Assembly: GCA_029237695.1 (NCBI GenBank)
Contig: CM055265.1
Span: forward strand, 108,178,773-108,242,772
Length of the DNA stretch: 64,000 nucleotides
Source: Conchocele bisecta
Lineage: Eukaryota; Mollusca; Bivalvia; Lucinida; Thyasiridae
Reading direction: 5' to 3'
Under the pieces are notes generated by a model that saw only the letters and a list, made by a program, of their open reading frames with translations, did not search any database and was not told the DNA's origin. Of this stretch, positions 58,301 to 64,000 are shown in pieces. Made by a program: the position numbers and the translations under genes. Positions within the stretch are counted from its first letter, which is position 1, and every line of letters begins with the position of its first letter.

Positions 58301-60904
58301 TTGCACCAGAGCAATCGGCTAATCGATACCTTCAATTTGATATATGCAGGGTTGGCCGGGAAATACCGGGGGCGGGAATTCCCGGCGGGAAATACTCCCC
58401 AAAGTGGGAAATACCGGGAAATACCGGGAAATATGAATTTTGATGTTATTATTTGATAATTAAAGTAATTTAAATTAAGTTTTAAGCTCAGTAATAGTTA
58501 ATTAAACAATCAACAACTTAATAATTAGATATAGGGGTTAATTACAATGTATAGATCTGTTTCATTCCCAACTAGGGGTACTCATCAGGTGGAATATTTG
58601 GCAACCATGACATTTATATTTTGGTTGTATTATTTTTTTGTAAATTACTTTTTCATTTTTAAGGAAGCATCTGAGTGTCTGCTAAATACAATTCACAAGG
58701 ATAACGTCATCATGATCAGACTGTTAATTGTCAACCTTCTTCCACACTAATATTCAGTATCAAGAAATGAGAATAAATGATCTTAGCATTCATGATGTGC
58801 ATACACATATTCTCTTACAAGTCTTATATGACTGACAATGTACTGATGTTTTATGCTTTGCATTTGTATTACTTATTTGCATTATTATTATGACATTTAT
58901 TTAACGTGAAGACTATGGGCCACGATGGTACGTATGAGATACAGTACCTAAAATCGTTACAATTAGCCAAAAGCCTACTAATGTCTACTTATTTGCATGT
59001 ACATTGATGACTTTAATATACTTTAATAAACCATATCAGACTACGACAACAGGCTGTTAATTGTCAGCCTTCTCTCACACCTTTTGTGTCATACTGTATA
59101 ATAAGAACCCAGGTGGTCTGTATATGGTCATGTCAAGTTGTAAAACAATTACACTTACACTGTACATGGATTATCCCTGTTATCAACAGGGATTTTCTCA
59201 AAATTCCAAAAGCAGCTTTTATTAGTGGCAGGTTACTATAGTAATGAGGGGCGTTCTCATATACAATAAAATAGACATTTGGCAAATACTACATAGACTT
59301 GTATATACGGAAGAAAATTGTCTAGAAAATAATGATGTTTTTTTCTCTAAATAAACTTATTATTTCTTTTTTTATTGCAGAATGTTTTACTTATAGGCTT
59401 ATCAGTCTACACAGATATAAACCATAGTAGATATAGGGGAATATAGAGACTCATCTTGACATTTTGGAATGAAAAAGACCACCAAGATTCATATTTCCCG
59501 GTATTTCCCAGTATTTCCCGGGAAATTGCCAACCCTGGATATATGACATGAGCATATTTGGTAAAAAATAAAATTTGACCCCAATTTGACCACACGGGCC
59601 ACGCCCATTTTAAACCCCGGGGTCACCATTTTAACAACTTTGAAAGAGCATTGTACATCGATCATTCCTACCAAGTTTCGTCGAAATCCGGCTAGCGGTT
59701 TATGAGAAGAAGATTTTTTAAGAATTCATGTTATTTTTAGACGGTGGCCATCTTGGATTAGCGATGACCTCCATTTTAATAAATCTGAAAAGGCTTCACC
59801 CATGGACATTACCTTGGCTACCATGGGCCAAGCGGTTCATGTGAAGAAGAATTTTGAAATATCTAATAAAAGAACGACCTTTTGACCTTTCGGCGGCCAT
59901 CTTGGATGACATAACCATCCGATTTTGACAATAAATGCACCAGAGTGATCACCTCGTTGATACCTTCGATTTGATATATGACGTGACCATATTCGGTCAA
60001 AAATAAAATCTGACCCCCAAGGGCCACGCCTATTTTTTACCCCGGGGTCACCATTTTAACAACTTTGAAAGAGCATTGTACATCGATCATTCCTACCAAG
60101 TTTGTTAAAATCCGGTTGGCGGTTCTTGAGAAGATATTTGAAGAATTTGTGCTATTTTTAGACGGCAGCCATCTTGGATAAACAATTTTGTAATCCCCCT
60201 ACCTAAGTACCATGACATGAAGTTTGGGGACTATAGGCCCAATGGTTACCGAGGAGAAGACGTTTGAAAATGTTCACGGACGGACGACGGACGGACGGAC
60301 ACATTGCGATAACAATAGCTCACATGAGCTTTGCTTAGGTGAGCTAAAAATCTATATATTCAGCCCTGAAATCAGAATAATCCGGATCTGATGCCAGGTC
60401 CTCGCCACACCAGAATCACTTGGCCCCTCCCAAAAGCAGTAGGATCAGTAATAATCTTACTGTTTTTATAATGGGCAATAACCCAATTCAACTCCCAGGT
60501 AACAAAAGAGACAACAATAAAAACATACCCGAGGGCCAAAGCAGGCAAATTGTGATTCATATAAGGAGGAACCCCAACGTTAATTTACACCGTCGCGTTC
60601 GCCCGACCAGCCACCCACCTGCTCAGAGTGAGTTACATACCAACCATGACAAACATGCACTCACCTGATCATAGGACACGTTTTGTTGGTGCTGTTCCTC
60701 AGCCAATATATCGTCATACAAATCCATGTCAGTGATCCCACCGCCCCCACCTCCCCCGTTATTCCCGGCGTCCACGCCATCCGAGGTCATGGCTGTGATA
60801 TCGGCATACAGGTCCGTCTCATCGGCATCCTCTACCTCACCATCTTCTACGACATCGGGATCCCCATCTGGATCCTCATTTATATCCATCAGCTCGGGGT
60901 CCAT
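43753..60904 (-). CDS. CASP8AP2: FLASH/CASP8AP2-like protein, three coding exons, whole gene span
   Basis: Exons on the minus strand are 60910-60665, 55580-55408 and 52384-43753, giving about 3014 aa from the ATG at 60904-60902. FLASH is a nuclear, histone-locus-body protein that binds Lsm11 of U7 snRNP and recruits the cleavage complex to histone pre-mRNA; vertebrate FLASH was first described as a caspase-8 partner. Conserved elements: DLYADI (31-36) at the position of the vertebrate LDIY motif; MDLYDDILAEE (60-70), matching LDLYEEILTEE; a coiled coil over about 81-142; and NNMSSLIKTARAELLRK (114-130), matching NISALIKTARVEINRK. Near residues 2455-2475, IEDGELTDSDEE resembles the vertebrate LEEGEIRSDSE. 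The middle is low-complexity and Ser/Asn/Lys/Thr-rich with an Asp/Ser acidic stretch. The last 500 or so residues are Arg-Ser-rich. I could not see a C-terminal SANT/Myb-like domain. Upstream non-coding exons may exist beyond 60910. Identity rests on the N-terminal motifs and exon layout. Confidence 0.88.
52860..53440. repeat. Tandem ~183-bp units in FLASH intron
   Basis: GTGAAGGTAAAAAAGGTCAA...GTGTGTTCCAAATGCTTA at 52945 and again at 53128, each followed by GTCCAAATA.TGAAGCAATC. A related diverged unit is near 62010-62110. The end has ACGACGACACGGACAACGAC. Confidence 0.7.
53426..53570. repeat. 145-bp near-perfect palindrome
   Basis: Two 71-base arms around a 3-base spacer, with one mismatch (ACCGCTTCAG versus CTGAAGTGGT). 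It lies in the FLASH intron between coding exons 2 and 3. Confidence 0.92.
53571..54902. other. FLASH intron, no exon recognised
   Basis: A GGCGATCGCCAGCGGAATCCC / GGGATTCCGCTGG inverted repeat lies at 54261-54428, with GCTCTGCA.GG and AGAGCTCCAGATAAG-like repeats near 53945 (also at 61341). No coding signal. Confidence 0.45.
54903..55378. mobile_element. TTAA MITE, GCTGAATTAAATTTTGTCG family, interrupted
   Basis: TTTTACACTGCTGAA is cut by a second TTAA element (54925-55160) and resumes at 55165 with AGTGTGTGTCGTCG. It ends before TTAA 55379-55382, about 25 bp from the FLASH exon 2 donor. Confidence 0.8.
54925..55160. mobile_element. TTAA MITE, CTCTTTGCATGCTAGCGG family, nested
   Basis: TTAA at 54921-54924 and 55161-55164; ends CTCTTTGCATGCT and AGCATGCAAAGAG. 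Central hairpin AGAATTGTGTCCTCTGCATA/ACAATTCT. A fourth TTAA family in this window. Confidence 0.88.
55408..55580 (-). CDS. CASP8AP2: FLASH second coding exon: coiled coil with SLIKTAR motif
   Basis: The acceptor is ctcgttgacag and the donor GAG/gtaacc. It encodes 57 codons plus two bases: a heptad-rich helix (FADAVNTIKKLEEEKSAL) followed by NNMSSLIKTARAELLRK and EGEITRL. In vertebrate FLASH the matching segment is the Lsm11-binding region. The final codon AG/G joins the third exon to read R-N-K-L-S, continuing the helix as in vertebrate ISNLHQRLS. Confidence 0.9.
55717..56075. repeat. AATTCCAGCAC-family repeat, copy 3
   Basis: AATAATTCCAGCACAAAAAT start, then the palindrome of about 75-bp arms (55920-56072) with GGAATACTGGACGAAGGCC at its centre. 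Confidence 0.8.
56190..56280. repeat. Hairpin, TTTAGAATTGTCTCAATGAG type
   Basis: ATGGCAAGATGGGAGTGCTC pairs with GCACTCCCAATTTGCCAT around AATCGTCTCATTGAGAC. Confidence 0.8.
56381..56525 (-). repeat. tRNA-derived SINE, antisense, with poly-C
   Basis: The minus-strand head GGTTAGCTCAGATGGTTAGA (box A) and GGATTCGAGTC (box B) is followed by a G/C homopolymer (56417-56455) and CACATTTTTCTCGCCCTGTG. The homopolymer may be a sequencing or assembly weak point. Confidence 0.75.
56655..56785 (-). repeat. Second copy of the same tRNA-derived SINE
   Basis: Minus strand: CGGTTACCACAATCGGTTAG, AGCAATGGTACAGTAAACCG and GAGTTTGAGGCCCTGGC, then TTTTCTTTCCCTGTGAC. Confidence 0.65.
56786..57894. other. FLASH first intron, mostly unrecognised
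   Basis: A short GCTTAACGGCCTATC fragment lies near 56810. The rest looks single copy; no exon supported. Confidence 0.4.
57895..60345. repeat. Three tandem copies of a ~350-bp repeat, the first split by a hAT-like element
   Basis: Each unit contains TTGACCC..GGGCCAAGCCCATTTT, CCCCGGGGTCACCATTTT, AAAGAGCATTGTACATCGAT and TTTTTAGAYGGCGGCCAT. Units begin near 57950, 59570 and 60005. The array ends with GGACGGACGGACACATTGCG and AGCTCACATGAGCTTTGC, typical of a widespread marine-invertebrate repeat. Confidence 0.8.
58347..59537. mobile_element. hAT-like element, 1191 bp, perfect 8-bp target duplication
   Basis: GATATATG at 58339-58346 and 59538-59545. Ends CAGGGTTGGC and GCCAACCCTG, with subterminal GGGAAATACCGGG/CCCGGTATTTCCC repeats. 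CAGGG ends and an 8-bp duplication are hallmarks of hAT elements. No long open frame, so non-autonomous. Confidence 0.92.
60346..60560. repeat. Body fragment of the GTTTAACGGCC repeat
   Basis: Near-identical to 40366-40556 (GCCAGGTCCTCGCCACACCA, GGGCAATAACCCAATTCAAC). It ends about 100 bp from the donor of the FLASH first coding exon. Confidence 0.75.
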
Positions 60905-60910
60905 GTCTTG
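60665..60910 (-). CDS. CASP8AP2: FLASH first coding exon: acidic N-terminus with two DLY motifs
   Basis: The minus-strand acceptor cctcattacag lies just before CAAGACATGG, a good Kozak context (G at -3, G at +4). The donor is CAG/gtgagt at 60664-60663. The exon is in phase 0. The protein starts MDPELMDINEDPDGDPD and carries ETDLYADI, a seven-Gly run and DMDLYDDIL. If an upstream coding exon exists, two more codons (Q, D) would be read through, so the start is likely but not proved. A MITE ends about 5 bp upstream of the acceptor. Confidence 0.85.
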
Positions 60911-60916
60911 CTGTAA

Positions 60917-61155
60917 TGAGGCTGTGAATGGAGAAATGTGGCTTATGGGATTTGTAACCAGTGTAGCTCCTGATCAAATAACACACTCCTGTAGCCCAAT
61001 AATGATCTATATTGCTTGTTAAAAACATAGCAGGCGCTTCATTGATGGAATGGCGAACAGTGCAGATCCTGATCAGACTGTGCGGATGCACAGGCTGATC
61101 TGGATCTACACTGGTTACAAACACCATAAGCCCCATTTCTCCAGTCACAGCCACA
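60917..61155. mobile_element. MITE, GTGGCTGTGACTGG family, abutting FLASH exon acceptor
   Basis: Ends GAGGCTGTGAATGGAGAAAT and CTCCAGTCACAGCCACA. On the minus strand its terminus supplies the pyrimidine-rich run CATTTCTCCATTCACAG just before cctcattacag of the FLASH exon. Confidence 0.88.
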
Positions 61156-61764
61156 AATAATACACATAATGTGGCCACGACTGTGCCAGCAGGGATATCT
61201 GTGTGTCGACAGGCGACATTTCTTGTTTTGAGTTTAAAATTTTGGTTGAACAACTATGATGGATGTAATGGCATCTGAGCAAACTAATCTAATGTGACAA
61301 AACAAATTGTAAAAAGAAAATGATTTTCCACTTTTTTGCAGAGCTCCAGATAAGCTGCGTATTGGCATATTTTACGCACTTATTTTAGCAGAAGAGTACA
61401 AAATACTCACACCAATGTGAAAATATGCATTGAATCTCAAATTGAGTAGTGAAAATACTGTAATAAAGTTGAAATTTACTTAGTTGAGCAGCAAACAGCA
61501 AACACTGTTTGCTATTTGTCAGTGTTTTTTGTTTTTTTTTTTTTTTAAATAATGTGTTCCTAATTAATAAGAAAGAAAAGCAATAATACATTTGTAAAAG
61601 TAAAATACGCATTGAATTTGAAATATGGAGGTATAATTCTTTAGATACAAAACTTATATATGGAGTTCAGTTTTTGGGACAGCACGACGCTACCAAATTT
61701 GGGCATGATCCGGCATCATGCTAAGACAGGCTGCGGGGCTGTGGGAATTTCAAACTCAAAACAA
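61156..61764. other. No gene recognised upstream of FLASH exon
   Basis: Shares AGAGCTCCAGATAAGCTGCGTATTGGC-type sequence (in pieces) with 53945-54130, so at least 61340-61640 is a dispersed repeat. Confidence 0.45.
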
Positions 61765-62840
61765 GAAATGTGGCCTGTCGGAACACAAATGCCCCCACTA
61801 GCAGCCAAAGGAAATGAGGGCGCATTTTGAAAACACAAAAGGCCGGAGGATGGTGGATTTGTCACATGATAGAGGATCATTAGAGACATGCAAGTATGAA
61901 ATATGAAGCAGTTACATGAAAGGAAACAGAAACTAGACATAATGTTTGTAGAACATGGATATGCCCCATAGGCATACTTGACTGTAAAAAATGGTTACGT
62001 GTTTCAGCGACCTTGTGACGGTAAAAAAAGGTCAATGTCCTATTAATGATGGCATGATTGTCTGACAAATGTTCAGGTGATTCATGTGTCCAAGTATTGA
62101 AGCAATCTTTTGCGTAATATTGAAGATATTACATGTTACATTGGGGACAACGACGCGTGCCTGGTGATGCTTGACCTAGGGATTAGCGAAGACCAGAGGA
62201 TCATGGAATTGTCACAGCATGATAGGGGACTGAGAGCAAGACATGTGTAAAATATCAAGAAGCAGCGTGAAAGGAATGGAATGGGCGTGAAAGGAATGGA
62301 ATGGGCGTGAAAGGAATGGAATGGTGCTTAGCGGCCCATCAACACAAAAGAGTATAATACAGGGCCAAGCAATTTAGATCAAATAATTGGGTAAAATAAA
62401 ACTATGATAAACAATATAAATGAGCAACAATATGTTAAATTTATAAATGCACTAACATTGTTATATTTATGAACACACTAAGATTGTAACCTTGACCTTG
62501 GGGCTAACAGGGGTAAGACGGTAGTGGATTTGTCACAGCATGATAGAGAATCATTAGAGAAACGCTTGTGTGAAATCTCAAGCAGTGGAACGAAAGGAAA
62601 CAGAAAGTTCAACAAATTTCCCTCAAGGCTAAGTTTATGAATGCACTAAGATTGACGTTGGGGTTAACGGGGGTACATGTATGACGGTCATGGATTTCTC
62701 ACAGCATGATAGTGAATCATTCGAGAAAGGCATGTGTGAAATATCAAAACGTTTGGTGAAAGGAAACAGAAATTATAATAAATTTCCCCCCCAAGACGAA
62801 CAGACAGACGCCGACTACGACGCCAAGGGTGTGCCATAAG
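61765..62840. repeat. TCACAGCATGATAG family repeat, copy 2
   Basis: GAAATGTGGCCTGTCGGAAC start; repeated GGATTTGTCACAGCATGATA, ATCATTAGAGA and GTGTGAAATATCA modules; ends GACGCCGACTACGACGCCAA. Contains a three-copy ~20-bp tandem (GCGTGAAAGGAATGGAATGG) at about 62266-62330. Confidence 0.75.
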
Positions 62841-64000
62841 CACTCCTTCCTTCGAAATAGTACCGGCAGAAGGTCACGTAAATCTTTGGCGAGATCGAAT
62901 CAAGGTGTCGGTACACAGATAGGGATGGAATTATGTAATTCTTTTACATTGTGATTTTCGCAATTTGTACCGCTACACAGGCTAATGACACTATCTATGG
63001 CTAGCAGCACGATTTCCGATTTATAGGCAACAGATTTCACAATATCAATATACATGTACCACAGTCAACGGTATAAATTTGTGGAATAACATTTCCATTT
63101 CGCGCACTAAAATATCGTAAAAATCTGCAGGGCGTTGACATTCATACTTTGCTATATTGTTATTAAGAAACTTTGACAATACGAGACAAAAATGTTATCA
63201 TAAACTCACCTAATAAAGTGTGTATTAGCAAAGGTCTTATAAACTCTCCACAAAGTAGAAAGTACGTTTTTAACCAATAAAACCATTATTTTGTTAACTG
63301 ATAACAATAAAACCAGTCCCAAATTGTTTGTTTAGATTAATGTAATGGAACTGAACCGCCAATGCAAGTCAAACATTTATATATCGTCTGAAAAATGTAA
63401 ACTATTCTCGAATATATATCGAGCTCTGAAAGCGGTGAAATCTGGTTGCACATCCTTACATAGACGTGTAAACCTCTTTACATCACGACGTTCATTGGCT
63501 GACATCTAATAATAGCGTGACGGGGGATGTCGTAGTGCATTTGACTATCCAATCAAATGGCGAGCCACGCATTTATCTCCGCTTTCATGGCTCGTTGGAA
63601 AATTGTGCAATCGTATGGCTTTTAATATTTTAAATGTAGTTACAGATCAATGCAGTTCACATATTCTATCGGCATCAGCAAATTGATATACATCTCCTGA
63701 ATCAATGGAACCCGAATTTGTGGTTTAAAATTTATGATATACCGGTAATCGATCAAAAAGCAACGCATGTTGGAAATTTTATTGGCCAAATATTGAAAAA
63801 GCTTTCTTTCCTTTGGATATTTTGACAGTAAGAAAGGGGCCAGAAAGTTTGGAACGGTGAATGTGTAGATAGTTGACGATTTCTGTTGTGTGTAATGATT
63901 GAGCATTAGTAGTTGCACAAAACTATGTAAATTACCCAAACCAACGAAATCCACCCAAATTCCGATATGACACCAATATTCTGACCATCTGTTCAACACA
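62841..64000. other. Unique-looking region upstream of FLASH; promoter candidate
   Basis: No repeat recognised. Between 63490 and 63560 there are ATTGG and CCAAT motifs in opposite orientation and GCGTGACGG between them, which would suit a promoter for the minus-strand gene or a divergent neighbour. A minus-strand frame of 119 codons at 63640-63999 is open to the window edge but shows no family signature. Confidence 0.25.

Noticed and set aside
58547..58750. Small frame inside the hAT-like element as transposase remnant
   Set aside because: Only 67 codons, hydrophobic and AT-driven, with no hAT catalytic or dimerisation motif visible.
60420..60668. Plus-strand frame (82 codons) similar to one at 40426-40647
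   Set aside because: Both are the body of the same dispersed non-coding repeat. The similarity is at DNA level and includes frame-breaking differences.
63640..63999. 119-codon minus-strand frame open at the window edge
   Set aside because: No recognisable family motif and no splice signal I could support. Could be chance; it needs sequence beyond the window.

Overview
The window is animal nuclear DNA. It holds two spliced protein-coding genes in a background made almost entirely of short non-autonomous transposable elements. The kinds of repeats, the AT-rich introns and the divergence of both proteins from their vertebrate counterparts suggest a mollusc, probably a bivalve; this is inference from style, not a match. 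I saw no rRNA, no functional tRNA, no CRISPR array and no intact transposase.

Gene 1 (+ strand, 2208-33801) is an ecto-5'-nucleotidase (NT5E/CD73 family). I rebuilt ten coding exons joined by GT-AG introns with matching phases: 2208-2424, 9278-9408, 10049-10262, 11001-11189, 16868-17065, 19572-19703, 22897-23019, 24514-24669, 30300-30503 and 33530-33801. They give about 611 residues with a signal peptide, all metal and nucleotide contacts, and a hydrophobic C-terminal tail. Gene 2 (- strand, 60904-43753) is a FLASH/CASP8AP2 homologue. It has two short 5' coding exons (60910-60665 and 55580-55408) and one 8.6-kb terminal exon (52384-43753), about 3014 residues in all. Conserved pieces are two DLY motifs, the coiled coil with SLIKTAR, and an acidic DGEL motif. 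It ends in a long Arg-Ser-rich tail. The family acts in 3'-end processing of replication-dependent histone pre-mRNA. The two genes are unrelated in function and lie tail to tail about 10 kb apart. Their human counterparts also lie near each other on 6q14-q15.

The rest is repeats. I distinguish: several TTAA-flanked hairpin MITE families; two families with 3-bp CWG target duplications (GGGCCCGTTTCAC ends, TAGCCTATTTCACC ends); TA-flanked CAGTGGAACCTCTC elements; a 240-bp GTGGCTGTGACTGG inverted repeat; a foldback family; tRNA-derived SINEs; a mollusc-style repeat with GTTTAACGGCCTATCAACAG; and a 1.19-kb hAT-like element with a perfect 8-bp duplication. Many are nested, and several recovered target duplications give insertion order. 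MITE ends come within 5-50 bp of splice sites in both genes. A 1.8-kb array of 60-bp near-palindromic units fills part of NT5E intron 4, and a 59-bp tandem repeat multiplies the exon 8 splice donor.

I found no clearly new gene system. The unusual points are the nested-element architecture, the splice-site-proximal insertions, the duplicated donor, and the SR-rich FLASH homologue.
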